A stretch of 64,000 nucleotides of DNA from Trichocoleus desertorum ATA4-8-CV12 (GCA_019358975.1 JAHHIL010000002.1:1-64000), one strand, 5' to 3'. Shown: positions 35,078-44,296, counted from the stretch's first letter. Notes: generated by a model not told the origin, from the sequence alone. Numbers and translations are program-made.

Positions 35078-35749
35078 TTGGTAACTGTTTCGTTGGAAAG
35101 TCAAAGATCCGTCCGAACCCACTTCGATCGCCAGCTTAAGCGCCTGCAACGCGATGTTCTTCGCATGGGTGCCTTGGTAGAACAATCTTGTCGGTTAGCC
35201 CGTCAAGCGTTGTTTGAGCGAGATTTAGAAGCGGCTGAACGTATTAGCCAGCAAGATAAACAAATTGACCAGCTCTACCGTCAAATAGAGCTAGATTGTG
35301 TCAGCATGATGGCGCTACAAGCTCCTGTGAGTCAAGACTTGCGTTTAATCAGTGCCTTAATGCAGCTGGTGCGAGACCTGGAGCGAATTGGCGATTATGC
35401 AGAAGATTTGGGGGAAATCGCAGTCAAGCTCTTTCCTTACCCTGTTCACCCCTGCATGGAACGAGTACAGTTGATGCTAGACCGCTGTCAAGCAATGCTT
35501 GCCATGAGTTTAGCGGCTCTATCTGATCTAGACGCTGAGTCAGGTTTGGATCTCAAATCCAAAGACGATGCGGTGGACTCAGATTACCAAGACTTATACG
35601 ACCTCCTTGCTCATCAAACCAATATTCCTGGGGTACTAGAGCCTACGGTTTTACTCGTGCTCGTGATTCGCCATCTAGAGCGCATGGCCGATCATGCAAC
35701 CAACATTGGTAAGCGAGTGGCTTATATTGTGACAGGACAGCGCTATTAA
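35078..35749 (+). CDS. phoU: Phosphate-signalling complex protein PhoU
   Basis: 223 residues with a TTG start. Two three-helix PhoU repeats (about 10-105 and 115-215). Metal-binding acidic motifs are present: LERIGDYAEDLGEIA near residue 105 and LERMADHATNIGKRVAY near 205 (E/DxxxD patterns). PhoU restrains the sensor kinase PhoR and the Pst transporter when phosphate is plentiful. No pst or phoR gene is adjacent. The TTG start is the only one that keeps the family N-terminus. Confidence 0.93.
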   Translation: MVTVSLESQRSVRTHFDRQLKRLQRDVLRMGALVEQSCRLARQALFERDLEAAERISQQDKQIDQLYRQIELDCVSMMALQAPVSQDLRLISALMQLVRDLERIGDYAEDLGEIAVKLFPYPVHPCMERVQLMLDRCQAMLAMSLAALSDLDAESGLDLKSKDDAVDSDYQDLYDLLAHQTNIPGVLEPTVLLVLVIRHLERMADHATNIGKRVAYIVTGQRY

Positions 35750-36030
35750 GCAGGTTGGCATGCTCCCAATCCAGCGCCCTGTCGGATAAAACAACGTCTA
35801 TAAATTAATCCTAGAGACGTAATTCTGATGAGAGATTTGACGAATAGCGTTTGACAGGTTTACATTCAGTGCGAAAGTATTAAATAGAGTGTGTCCAGTG
35901 CAAAGGTAGATGTAATTGCGGTGCTGGAACACTGTCAACCCAAATCTAGCGTTCGTTGCTTCTGCCTCCTCAAACGTCTCGCTGTACTATGACTGATCTT
36001 TTCGTCTGTGATGTAGCTATAGAAACGTAA

Positions 36031-36110
36031 CTCTAGGGCACCCAGAGACGCAGAAGAGATGGTATCCCTCGGACAACTGTCTGCAAGCAAGCTCGTGCTG
36101 TTGTGGCTGT
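36031..36110 (+). other. Additional hairpins upstream of the structured RNA region
   Basis: CTCT-A-GG-GCAC-CC-AGAG (36031-36047) folds tightly. CAAC near 36074 can pair with GTTG near 36110. These may belong to the same transcript as the larger structure at 36120-36432 or to its 5' guide or leader portion. The spacer 35750-36030 shows nothing clear apart from TTGAC-like boxes near 35840-35850. Confidence 0.4.
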
Positions 36111-36119
36111 AATGTCTAG

Positions 36120-36432
36120 TGCAGGATCGAGGTTCATCAGCTGTGGATGACCTAGAGCGTAGTGAATGCAAGGAATGGAAAGGAGCAACTGGCATACCTG
36201 AGCTGCAAGGCATGGGTTGGCGTGCGGGGTAGCCTGTAGTGCTTGGATGGATGCGAAGCGTTGTATTCGTGCAGGTTCACGGCAAGCTACATCCCTAGAT
36301 GCCTATCCGAACGCTCTCCTTGAGTTTTCGGAGTTTAAAGTCCCTCTGGGTCTTTGGGATAGCTTCTAGGTAACCGGAGATAACGCAGGCTAAGCGATGC
36401 CTGGGTCGTCACAGCAAGGGTGAAAAAACCGA
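36120..36432 (+). ncRNA. Structured RNA, likely IscB-type omega RNA (HEARO), orphan
   Basis: About 310 nt with many stems in series. (1) AGGTTCATC (36130-36138) pairs with GATGACCT (36146-36153). (2) CAAC...CATACC pairs with GGCATG.GTTG (about 36187-36220). (3) GTAGC near 36230 pairs with GCTAC near 36286. (4) CTCC (36316-36319) pairs with GGAG (36330-36333). (5) AAAG.CCC-TCT-GGG.CTTT lies at 36337-36355. (6) CAGGC (36386-36390) pairs with GCCTG (36399-36403). ACATCC and CTATCC have alternative partners, suggesting pseudoknots. The 5' stem followed by AAGG...GGAAAG, and the tail ending in CGTCACAG..AAGGGTGAA, recall HEARO/IscB omega RNAs. No iscB is present. It ends about 30 nt before rnr, so a long rnr leader is the alternative. 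Confidence 0.55.
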
Positions 36433-36462
36433 ATCAACAGAAATTTAAGGATCTATCGCTAC

Positions 36463-38814
36463 ATGGAATTTTCGATCGCGGCACTGTTAGCAAATTTCAC
36501 GGATGACAAACTAATCGCCCCCAAAGTCTTGGAAAAGAAGCTGAACTGCCAAGATGATGCGAGTCTGCGGAAGCTCCAAATTGCCTTGGATGCTCTAGAA
36601 AAGGTGGGGATTTTGGTAAAGGAGCGGGGTAAATACCGCCGAGTCTCGGAAGAAGGTGTGGTAGAGGGCAAACTGCGTTGCTCTAGCAAAGGGTTTTGCT
36701 TCGCGATTCAAGATGAAGAGGGAGCAGAGGATATTTACATCCGGGAAAGCCAACTGAGTAATGCTTGGAATGGCGATCGCGTCTTGGTTAGAGTCACCAA
36801 GGAAGGGAGTCGTCGTCGTAGCCCTGAAGGAGAAGTACGGTTAATTTTGGAGCGGGCTAACAGTTCTGTGCTGGCGCGGGTGAAGCAATCTGAAAAAGGC
36901 TTTCAAGCGGTTCCACTCGACGATCGCTTGTTGTTTGAGCTGCAACTAAAGACCAACGGGGTTGATTTAGAAGCCGCCCTCGATCATTTAGTGCATGTGG
37001 AGGTACAACGCTACCCCCTAGGTCAGCAACCGCCTCTAGGGAAAGTGACTCAGGTGCTGGGCAGTGATGCTCAGTCAGCGGCAGATACGGATATTGTCAG
37101 CTGCAAGTATGATTTGCGCCGGGAGTTCCCGCCTGCTGTCCTCAAAGCCGCTGAAGCGCTCCCCAAGAAACTCAAAGCTGCCGACCTAAAAAATCGTCTT
37201 GATTTGCGCGATCGCCTCAGCCTCGCTCTCAAGGCCGACAGCACTCAGCAACCTGTCGATGGCTGTGACGATGCCGTAACCCTAGAAAAAACGGAGGAAG
37301 GCAACTGGCGCTTAGGGGTGCATATTGCGGATGTCTCTCACTATATTCAGACTGGTTCGCCGCTGGATATAGAAGCTCAGAAGCGAGGCATTTCAGTCTA
37401 TTTGGGAGAGGTGGTGCTACCGATGTTGCCTGATGCAGTAGCGCAACTGTGCTGCTTGGTGCCAGGGCAAGACCGCCTCGCGATCTCCTTACTGTTTACT
37501 GTTAATTCTGAAGGTCAGGTTGTTGAGTATGAGTTGCAGCCCACGGTCATTCAGGTTGATCATCAACTCAGCTACCCACAAGTTCAAGCCATTTTAGAAC
37601 GGCAGCAACCGCAGGCTGAGGCTCTAGAGAGCGAAATGGCAGCTTTTGTTGAGTCGTTGTCTGATGATGTGAAGGCAACGGTTGACCAACTGGCATTGCT
37701 CAGTCAAGCGCTAAAAGCTCAGCGTCGTCAGCGGGGTGCCTTTGAACTCAATCTGCCGCAAACCCGCTTCCACTACGACGATGAGGGAGCTTTGGGGGCA
37801 GTTGTGGTTTCTTCTGACCTCTCGGCACGGGCAATGGTTGTCGAGTTTATGCTGCTGGCGAACCAAGTCGTAGCGGCTCACTTACAAGCGCTGGGGGTGC
37901 CCGGAATTTATCGAGTGCATCCCACACCCAATGTAGGCGAAGTCCAAGAGCTGATGAAGTTAGTCAGCAACATGGGCATTAACCTGCGTCTGGAGCAAGA
38001 AGATACGATTCAACCCCAGGACTACCAAAACTTTACCCAGCAGTTTGCGGAGTCACGAGCGGAAAAGGTGCTGACTTACCTGCTGCTGTCTACGCTGAAG
38101 CCTGCGATTTACACTACCCATCCCAGAGCGCATTTTGGGCTGGCGCTAGAGCAAGGGTATACACACTTCACCTCACCGATGCGGCGCTATCCTGACTTAC
38201 TAGTGCATCGCATTCTACAGGCTGTCTTTGAGAAAGGTCGCGATCGCCGCTCTACCCGCGCTAAAGACAGCGTCAACCTACGAGATGGTTCCTGTTACGG
38301 CCAAATCAACTGGAACGTGCTGCCACCAGAACTTCACCAAGACCTCGAAACTCATATCGCCACCATCGTCAACAACTTGAGCGAGCGTGAAAAAGTAGCT
38401 CAGGAAGCAGAAGAAGACCTGGAAGGCCTGAAGAAAGCTGGGTTCATGAAGGAACACACCGGAGAAATCTTCCAAGGACTCATTACCGGGGTGCAGTCCT
38501 ACGGTTTCTTTGTCGAAATCGAAGATTTGCTGGTAGAAGGATTGGTGCATGTCAGCTCGCTCAAAGATGACTGGTATGAGTACCGCTCACGCCAACAGAA
38601 GCTTGTGGGTCGGAAGAACCGGAAGCAATATCGCTTGGGCGATCGCGTCGAAGTCCAAGTCAAGAGCGTCGATTACTATCGCCAGCAAATTGATCTGATT
38701 GCTGTGGGTGGCGGAAGTGAAGCCTCAGAAGATGATTCGGATGAACCTGGAACTGTAATGCTTGATTCGGGTTACGATGCTGACGCTCGCTCTCGTCATG
38801 CTCAAGAAGAGTAA
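36463..38814 (+). CDS. rnr: Ribonuclease R (RNB-family 3'-5' exoribonuclease)
   Basis: 783 residues. Order: N-terminal winged-helix-like part (about 1-70), cold-shock/OB domains (about 70-210), RNB catalytic domain (about 240-590) with the acidic cluster PVDGCDDA and GVHIADVSHYI, then HFTSPMRRYPDLLVHR. A C-terminal S1 domain (about 670-755; GEIFQGLITGVQSYGFFVEIEDLLVEGLVHVS) and an acidic tail complete it. Processive degradation of structured RNA and RNA quality control. Length matches RNase R more than RNase II. The spacing of the acidic cluster is slightly unusual. Preceded by the structured RNA region; ubiX follows 18 bp later. Confidence 0.93.
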   Translation: MEFSIAALLANFTDDKLIAPKVLEKKLNCQDDASLRKLQIALDALEKVGILVKERGKYRRVSEEGVVEGKLRCSSKGFCFAIQDEEGAEDIYIRESQLSNAWNGDRVLVRVTKEGSRRRSPEGEVRLILERANSSVLARVKQSEKGFQAVPLDDRLLFELQLKTNGVDLEAALDHLVHVEVQRYPLGQQPPLGKVTQVLGSDAQSAADTDIVSCKYDLRREFPPAVLKAAEALPKKLKAADLKNRLDLRDRLSLALKADSTQQPVDGCDDAVTLEKTEEGNWRLGVHIADVSHYIQTGSPLDIEAQKRGISVYLGEVVLPMLPDAVAQLCCLVPGQDRLAISLLFTVNSEGQVVEYELQPTVIQVDHQLSYPQVQAILERQQPQAEALESEMAAFVESLSDDVKATVDQLALLSQALKAQRRQRGAFELNLPQTRFHYDDEGALGAVVVSSDLSARAMVVEFMLLANQVVAAHLQALGVPGIYRVHPTPNVGEVQELMKLVSNMGINLRLEQEDTIQPQDYQNFTQQFAESRAEKVLTYLLLSTLKPAIYTTHPRAHFGLALEQGYTHFTSPMRRYPDLLVHRILQAVFEKGRDRRSTRAKDSVNLRDGSCYGQINWNVLPPELHQDLETHIATIVNNLSEREKVAQEAEEDLEGLKKAGFMKEHTGEIFQGLITGVQSYGFFVEIEDLLVEGLVHVSSLKDDWYEYRSRQQKLVGRKNRKQYRLGDRVEVQVKSVDYYRQQIDLIAVGGGSEASEDDSDEPGTVMLDSGYDADARSRHAQEE

Positions 38815-38832
38815 CTCTAGGCGGCAAAATCT

Positions 38833-39465
38833 GTGTCTAATTTTCTAGCTGTAGCGCCGCCTCGGCCTCTGATTTTGGGTGTGTCAGGGGCGTCGGGTTT
38901 AATTTATGCTGTGCGGGCGCTCAAGTTTCTCTTGGCGGCAGACTACGCGATTGAGCTAGTTGCTTCTAAGGCCACCTACATGGTGTGGCAGGCAGAGCAA
39001 AACATTCGGATGCCCCCTGAACCTGGGTTGCAAGAACAGTTTTGGCGGCAGCAAGCGGGCGTTTTGACAGGTGGAAAACTCACTTGTCACCCCGCAGGAG
39101 ATGTGGGCGCTAATATTGCTAGCGGTTCTTTTCGGACTTTAGGCATGTTAGTGATGCCTTGCAGCATGAGTACTGTCGCCAAACTCGCGGGTGGGTTAAG
39201 TTCGGATTTGCTAGAACGAGCCGCCGATGTGCAACTCAAGGAAGGGCGCAAATTGGTGGTGGTGCCTCGCGAAACGCCACTCAGCTTAATTCACCTCCGC
39301 AACTTGACCACCTTAGCCGAGGCAGGCGCTAGGATTGTGCCAGCCATTCCTGCCTGGTATCACCACCCTCAAACCATTGAGGACTTGGTGGATTTTGTGG
39401 TGGCTCGTGCCTTAGACCAGTTTGAGCTAGACTGTGTACCGCTACAGCGTTGGGAGGGGCGCTAA
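38833..39465 (+). CDS. ubiX: Flavin prenyltransferase UbiX
   Basis: 210 residues with a GTG start. Family text: LILGVSGASGLIYAVRALKFLL (FMN phosphate site), then NIASGSFRTLGMLVMPCSMSTVAKLAGG, LKEGRKLVVVPRETPLSLIHLRNL and VPAIPAWYHHPQTIEDLVDFVVAR. It makes prenylated FMN, the cofactor for UbiD-type decarboxylases used in quinone synthesis. It starts 18 bp after rnr on the same strand, so likely co-transcribed with it. Confidence 0.94.
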   Translation: MSNFLAVAPPRPLILGVSGASGLIYAVRALKFLLAADYAIELVASKATYMVWQAEQNIRMPPEPGLQEQFWRQQAGVLTGGKLTCHPAGDVGANIASGSFRTLGMLVMPCSMSTVAKLAGGLSSDLLERAADVQLKEGRKLVVVPRETPLSLIHLRNLTTLAEAGARIVPAIPAWYHHPQTIEDLVDFVVARALDQFELDCVPLQRWEGR

Positions 39466-39488
39466 CATCACCCTTGTTGGCGATCGCC

Positions 39489-39570
39489 AAGGTGTAAGGT
39501 GTAAGGTGTAGGTCAATCTTGTAATACTGACCCGTAAAAGACTGACCCGTAAAAGACTGACCCGTAAAAG
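39489..39570. repeat. Two short tandem arrays (7-bp and 15-bp units)
   Basis: AAGGTGT is repeated three times at about 39489-39512. ACTGACCCGTAAAAG is then repeated three times without any mismatch at 39526-39540, 39541-39555 and 39556-39570. Both lie between ubiX and the next gene. The exact copies suggest recent expansion by replication slippage. Confidence 0.92.
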
Positions 39571-39597
39571 ACAATTTAGAGCTGAGTGCTGAATCGC

Positions 39598-40407
39598 ATG
39601 CCTGTCATTCGCCTTTTGCTACTGCTGTTAATTTTGGTAGGGCTAGCTGCATTTACCCTCCAAAATTGGGCTTTCCAAATTCCGCTTGTGTTTCTCGGCA
39701 AGCAAACTTTGGTATTGCCCTTGTCAGTATGGGTTTTAGGGGCGATCGCGGCTGGAGCACTCACCACGCTACTCCTGACAGCGCTGTTTCAGCTATCCAA
39801 TACCCTAGCTGTGAAAAGGGTTCGTGCCCGTGTGGCTACTGCGTCTCGGCTAGAAACAGAAGCCGCCGCTTCCCGCTCGAGTTGGGACAGTAGCGCTAGC
39901 CGTTCAGCCAATGATCAAACTAACTACACCAAATCTGCTGCTGATCCCTTTTCTGATGAATCAGACTTCGGTACTGAGGAAGAAGCAGACCCCGTAGACC
40001 GCGCTGGCTATGACACGGGTTATGAGCGCGATCGCACCAGCTACGAAGTGCCACAAGAACCAACCTCTAGTTACCGTTCTGGTTCGTCTTACTCCTACAG
40101 CTACAAAGAACCGAACACTTCTGGTGTTGGCAGATCTGAATCCGTATACGACGCTGATTACCGGGTCATTATTCCGCCACCTCAACCCCTGGAAGAACCA
40201 GAGGACGATGACTACGGCTTTGAAGATGACGAGGATTTTGAGGATGAAACACCTCGTGATTCTGACCGTAGCGACTGGGGCGATCGCCCTGACTGGCAAG
40301 ACCGCCCGGACCGTCCAGAGCGTCCGGATCGGCAAGGCGACAATTGGGGCGACCAAAGTTGGCGTGATAAAGGCTGGGGCGATCGCTCCCAATCTGATGA
40401 CTGGTAG
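39598..40407 (+). CDS. LapA-like membrane protein with long acidic disordered tail
   Basis: About 269 residues from the ATG at 39598 (a GTG at 39586 is the alternative). Two N-terminal membrane helices (about 3-22 and 38-62) resemble the LapA/YciS type. A Ser/Tyr-rich, then Asp/Glu- and finally Arg/Asp/Trp-rich low-complexity tail of about 200 residues follows, with repeated DRPDW, DRPER and GDRS-like units. The tail is probably disordered and cytoplasmic. No catalytic domain. Function unknown. Confidence 0.75.
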   Translation: MPVIRLLLLLLILVGLAAFTLQNWAFQIPLVFLGKQTLVLPLSVWVLGAIAAGALTTLLLTALFQLSNTLAVKRVRARVATASRLETEAAASRSSWDSSASRSANDQTNYTKSAADPFSDESDFGTEEEADPVDRAGYDTGYERDRTSYEVPQEPTSSYRSGSSYSYSYKEPNTSGVGRSESVYDADYRVIIPPPQPLEEPEDDDYGFEDDEDFEDETPRDSDRSDWGDRPDWQDRPDRPERPDRQGDNWGDQSWRDKGWGDRSQSDDW

Positions 40408-40527
40408 GGCTATTTCGCCCAATCAACCCAGCGGCTACTTTTACTCCAGCCAGTTTATATCGCCAGATTGATGTTCCACCTCTATAAACAAGCAACACTG
40501 ATGACGTTGCTCTATATGAGGGTGTTT

Positions 40528-40959
40528 ATGATTCGAGCTATTCATCGTTTACAACAAATTCAGCTACGTCAAGTTCTCAGTGCATTTCTCGTTGGAATGA
40601 CTCTATTCTTGAGTGCTGCTCTAGGTCAATTGAGCTATATTCCTTCCGCTCAGGCTGCTGCGACTCCTGAAGCCACTCGATACAACCCAGATGGCAACAG
40701 CACTCGGACAACTAGCGGCATCCAAATTGATACCAAAAACGCTAAAAAGAATCTTCAAGAGAATACCGGAGATGCCGGGGGTTTTGTTGGCGCGCTCAAA
40801 GATGCGGCTGAAAACGTGACCGAAAAACTAAATCTCAATGAACCTCTACCTGAAAGCACCAAAGAGTTTTTAGATTCCGTGACGAATGATCCAGCGGAAG
40901 CGACGCAAAACGGCTTAAAAGATGCGGCAGCTTTCCCTCAAGGTGGTTATAGCCACTAA
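40528..40959 (+). CDS. Secreted low-complexity cyanobacterial protein
   Basis: About 143 residues from the ATG at 40528, chosen because a GAGGG ribosome site lies just upstream; starts at 40468 and 40471 lack one. Signal peptide: RQVLSAFLVGMTLFLSAALGQL, with cleavage near AQAAA. The mature part is Asn/Lys/Glu-rich, with GFVGALKDAAENVTEKLNL and ESTKEFLDSVTNDP, resembling amphipathic helices. No known domain. The following 290 bp (40960-41248) hold only two HIP1 octamers. Confidence 0.7.
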   Translation: MIRAIHRLQQIQLRQVLSAFLVGMTLFLSAALGQLSYIPSAQAAATPEATRYNPDGNSTRTTSGIQIDTKNAKKNLQENTGDAGGFVGALKDAAENVTEKLNLNEPLPESTKEFLDSVTNDPAEATQNGLKDAAAFPQGGYSH

Positions 40960-41248
40960 CGGAATTTGATCTGAGATTAAAGGCATTCACTAGGCGATCG
41001 CTCTTGGTTTTAATTCAGGGGCGATCGCTCTACTGTCTCTAGCATGGTGCAATCCTACCTGTCATCGAACTCAGCTTACCCTGATAGGATGCTTCAAAAA
41101 AGTTGGCTTCAACATCACTCTAAGGTTGTTTAAGGTCGATGACTAACCTGACAAAAGTCTTAATGCCGCAATTGCCCGTAGCACTCCGACCCTGAAGCGA
41201 TCCGCCTTTTCCCATCTAATTTCGAGGTACTTCAACAGGCTAAATGAC

Positions 41249-42454
41249 TTAACCTAGCAAAAATGTCCCAAACCTGTTGTTTGCTTCCACTGATAGCGTG
41301 GCCCCATAGCCTTCTACAGTCCCGACTAAATCACCAGAGTTTGTCAATATATTCAAACTACCGTTAACAACTACTTGAGCGTAGTCTTCTATAGAGCCTG
41401 GTAACTCAATATAGTCGGTACTGGCATCAAAGTTACGGATTAGTGCATAGTCGTCATTGCCCTGTCCAACATAGTATCGGATCGGCTGGTAGCCACCAGT
41501 GATGCCAAACACGGTTCCACGACCGTACCCAAGCTCAAAGATATCAGTGGTGTCGCCTCCAATCAAATAATCGATCTCACCAACTCCTAAGCTTACGGAG
41601 TCCACCCCAATTATTCGAGACTTAAAACCAAAGCTGACAATAGTATCGTCTCCATTCGTTCCTGTGAAGTAACCTGTTCGCTGTGGCTCGAATTGACCGA
41701 AGAGGCGATAGTGGTCCTCACCAGAATTCAATAAACCAGCTTGGATCGCATTATTAACATCAGGATTGGAGAAGCGATAGATGCCTTCGTCAAAACTATT
41801 ACCAGAACGCTGTTCTTTTTCACCAACTTGGGCAAAGTGAGCCAGTCCAGAACTGAAAAAGCCAGCTTCAACTGCATCTGCAACGTCAGGGTTGTCACGC
41901 AGGTAAAAGCCTTCATCGAAGAGAGTGCCTCCAGAGCGATTCTCTCCCAAACCATGTTTCAGGTAATGCTGTAATCCGGAGCTGAAGACGCCTACGGCAA
42001 CAGCATTCGCTACATCTGGGTATTTTTGTAGATAATATTGCTCGTTATACAAGGCACCGAAGCGGCCTTCATCGAAGCCAAGTTTCTCAAAGTGACTGAA
42101 CCCGGAACTAAAGACACCTGCGGCAACGGCATTCGCTACATCGGGATATCTGGTTAAGTAAGCCTGTTCGTTGAATGTGCCATACAAGCCAAAGCGCCCT
42201 TCGTCTGCACCATGATCAATGTAATGCTGAAGGCCAGAGCTAAAGGAGTCCACAGCCACAGCATTCGCTACATCTGGGTTTGCTTGCAGGTACAAGCCCT
42301 CGTCATATAGTGGAGAGACAGAAACGCGCCCTTCAGCGTAGCCATTTTTTATGAAGTGGTCAAAGCCAGATTCAAAGAAGCCCGCAGCCACGGCATTTGC
42401 TACATCTGGGTTAGTGGCAAGGTAATATCTCTCATCAAAGATGTCGAAGTTCAT
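41249..42454 (-). CDS. Repeat protein with NPDVANAV units and RTX-like C-terminus
   Basis: 401 residues from the ATG at 42454, which has AGGTGA upstream; longer starts at 42484/42487 lack a ribosome site. Six repeats of about 44 residues (about 1-270) follow the form FDEGxYLxxNPDVANAVAAGxFSSGxxHYxxxGxxEGR. A C-terminal domain (about 270-401) carries TGTNGDDTIVSFG and GQGNDDYALIRNFDASTDYIEL, calcium-binding nonapeptide-like text. No N-terminal signal; RTX proteins are usually exported by type I secretion through the C-terminus. The NPDV repeat is also seen in cyanobacterial DUF4214-like or S-layer-associated proteins. Exported surface protein inferred. Confidence 0.75.
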   Translation of the reverse strand: MNFDIFDERYYLATNPDVANAVAAGFFESGFDHFIKNGYAEGRVSVSPLYDEGLYLQANPDVANAVAVDSFSSGLQHYIDHGADEGRFGLYGTFNEQAYLTRYPDVANAVAAGVFSSGFSHFEKLGFDEGRFGALYNEQYYLQKYPDVANAVAVGVFSSGLQHYLKHGLGENRSGGTLFDEGFYLRDNPDVADAVEAGFFSSGLAHFAQVGEKEQRSGNSFDEGIYRFSNPDVNNAIQAGLLNSGEDHYRLFGQFEPQRTGYFTGTNGDDTIVSFGFKSRIIGVDSVSLGVGEIDYLIGGDTTDIFELGYGRGTVFGITGGYQPIRYYVGQGNDDYALIRNFDASTDYIELPGSIEDYAQVVVNGSLNILTNSGDLVGTVEGYGATLSVEANNRFGTFLLG

Positions 42455-42704
42455 GATGTCACCTGAAAGGATTGGTTTAAACATCAAAGCTAGATACGTG
42501 GGTTTTGGAATCTACTTAGGAGTCTTACAAAATTTTGTGATTTTCTTTATTTAGCATAGGAATATTGCTAGCTACTCTTACCTTCTAAGTAGGGTATAGA
42601 TTAACAGCTTGTAATTCAGTGAAAGCAGTAAGCTACATAAAGAACCTTAAAAATAGCTCCGATAAGGCTGTTCTAAGGCGGATCTTGCTATCTCTAGTTC
42701 ATCC

Positions 42705-43265
42705 ATGAATCAGCTACTAAAAGGGGTCAACCTTTACCTCGTCGGTATGATGGGGTCTGGTAAAACGACAGTAGGACGTTTGCTCGCCAAAGAATTGGGC
42801 TATCACTTCTTTGATACGGATGCTGTGATTGAGCAGTCACAGAAAAAATCGATCAACGAAATTTTTGCTGAGGCAGGTGAAACGGCATTTCGAGACTTAG
42901 AGACGGAAGTATTAGCGCAACTCTCGTCTTGTGTCAGATTGGCGATCGCGACAGGTGGTGGCATTGTCCTCAAACGCAAAAACTGGAGCTACCTACGACA
43001 TGGCTTAATCGTCTGGTTGGATGCTCCGGTAGAGCTACTCCAGGCGCGGCTGCAAAACGATGCCACTCGTCCTTTGTTAAGAGAATCTGATTTAAGCGCC
43101 AAGTTGCAAAGCCTGCTAGAACAACGTCAATCGCTCTATGCTCAAGCGGATTTGCGGATTTCTTTACAGCCTGGGGAAACCCCCGAACAGATTGCTAGCA
43201 GGGTAATCGCTGAAATCCCGACAGTGCTTTGTCCAGAGCGTACTCCTGTAACTGAACTGAATTAG
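42705..43265 (+). CDS. aroK: Shikimate kinase
   Basis: 186 residues. P-loop GMMGSGKTTVGRLLA near residue 14, shikimate-binding FFDTDAVIEQ (Asp) and FRDLETEVLAQL (Arg), ATGGGIVLKRKNW, and the lid arginine in NDATRPLLRESD. It phosphorylates shikimate at the 3-position with ATP in the chorismate pathway. Start ATG at 42705. Followed by argB after about 130 bp, probably with its own promoter. Confidence 0.95.
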   Translation: MNQLLKGVNLYLVGMMGSGKTTVGRLLAKELGYHFFDTDAVIEQSQKKSINEIFAEAGETAFRDLETEVLAQLSSCVRLAIATGGGIVLKRKNWSYLRHGLIVWLDAPVELLQARLQNDATRPLLRESDLSAKLQSLLEQRQSLYAQADLRISLQPGETPEQIASRVIAEIPTVLCPERTPVTELN

Positions 43266-43398
43266 TTATGTAATAGAGTCCGCGATCGCCTTCCATCCCC
43301 TAGATCTGCCTAGATTTAATTGTTTCCAAGTTAATCTCACCCTTGGGGATATCAAGCTCTACTAGACTAAACCTAGCTTTTCGCCCAATCCAGCCCTC

Positions 43399-44292
43399 AT
43401 GGTTAACGACAGCGAATATTTTCAGCAAGAGGAAGCAACCCGCGTTCGCGTCCTTAGTGAAGCCTTACCTTACATCCAACAATTTGCCGGACGCACCATC
43501 GTCATTAAGTATGGTGGGGCCGCGATGAAAGACAGCAGCCTGAAAGAGAAGGTGATGCGGGACATCGTGTTCATGGCCTGCGTCGGGATTCGGCCCGTCG
43601 TGGTGCATGGTGGTGGCCCGGAAATTAACACTTGGCTCGATAAACTCGGCATTGAGCCCCAGTTTAAGAATGGTTTGCGAGTCACCGATGCCGCCACCAT
43701 GGATGTGGTGGAAATGGTCTTAGTCGGTCGGGTCAACAAAGAAATTGTCTCCTTGATTAACCAAGCGGGAGGCAGTGCGGTTGGACTTTGTGGCAAAGAC
43801 GGCAACCTAGTCAAGGCTCGTCCAGAAGGCCAAGAAGGGATTGGCTTTGTCGGTGAGGTGAATACCGTTAACGTTCGGTTGCTAGAATCTCTGCTGAAGG
43901 CGGGGCATATCCCAGTCATCTCTAGCGTGGCAGCAGACGACACGGGGCAAGCCTACAACATTAATGCGGATACAGTGGCAGGAGAGTTGGCGGCAGCTCT
44001 AGGAGCCGAGAAGCTGATTTTGCTGACCGATACAGCCGGGATCTTGCGCGACTATCACAATCCTTCCACCTTGATTGACAAGTTGGATATTCAAGAAGCG
44101 CGGCAGCTAATTGCTACGGAGGTAGTTGCTGGCGGGATGATTCCTAAAGTGAATTGTTGTGTGCGATCGCTAGCTCAAGGCGTGAAAGCGGCCCACATTA
44201 TTGATGGTCGTCTTCCCCACGCCTTGTTGCTAGAAATTTTTACTGACTCTGGCATTGGCTCCATGATCGTCGCCTCCGAGTTTATGAAGTAA
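43399..44292 (+). CDS. argB: Acetylglutamate kinase
   Basis: 297 residues of the amino-acid kinase fold. Family segments: [66 protein letters not shown] and [46 protein letters not shown]. It phosphorylates N-acetylglutamate in arginine synthesis. The N-terminal helix ([25 protein letters not shown]) is the extension seen in arginine-inhibited enzymes that bind PII, so PII control is expected. An alpha/beta hydrolase gene starts 4 bp after its stop. Confidence 0.97.
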   Translation: MVNDSEYFQQEEATRVRVLSEALPYIQQFAGRTIVIKYGGAAMKDSSLKEKVMRDIVFMACVGIRPVVVHGGGPEINTWLDKLGIEPQFKNGLRVTDAATMDVVEMVLVGRVNKEIVSLINQAGGSAVGLCGKDGNLVKARPEGQEGIGFVGEVNTVNVRLLESLLKAGHIPVISSVAADDTGQAYNINADTVAGELAAALGAEKLILLTDTAGILRDYHNPSTLIDKLDIQEARQLIATEVVAGGMIPKVNCCVRSLAQGVKAAHIIDGRLPHALLLEIFTDSGIGSMIVASEFMK

Positions 44293-44296
44293 ACAC

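Noticed and set aside
35935-36213. A 92-codon minus-strand open frame upstream of rnr
   Set aside because: It runs through the hairpin-rich region, has Ser/Arg-rich low complexity and no start signal; the structure explains the region better.
36120-36432. RNase P RNA, tmRNA, 6S RNA or a cobalamin/TPP riboswitch
   Set aside because: Their hallmark conserved strings (for example GAGGAAAGTCC of RNase P, the tmRNA CCA end, the B12 box, TPP CTGAGA) are absent.
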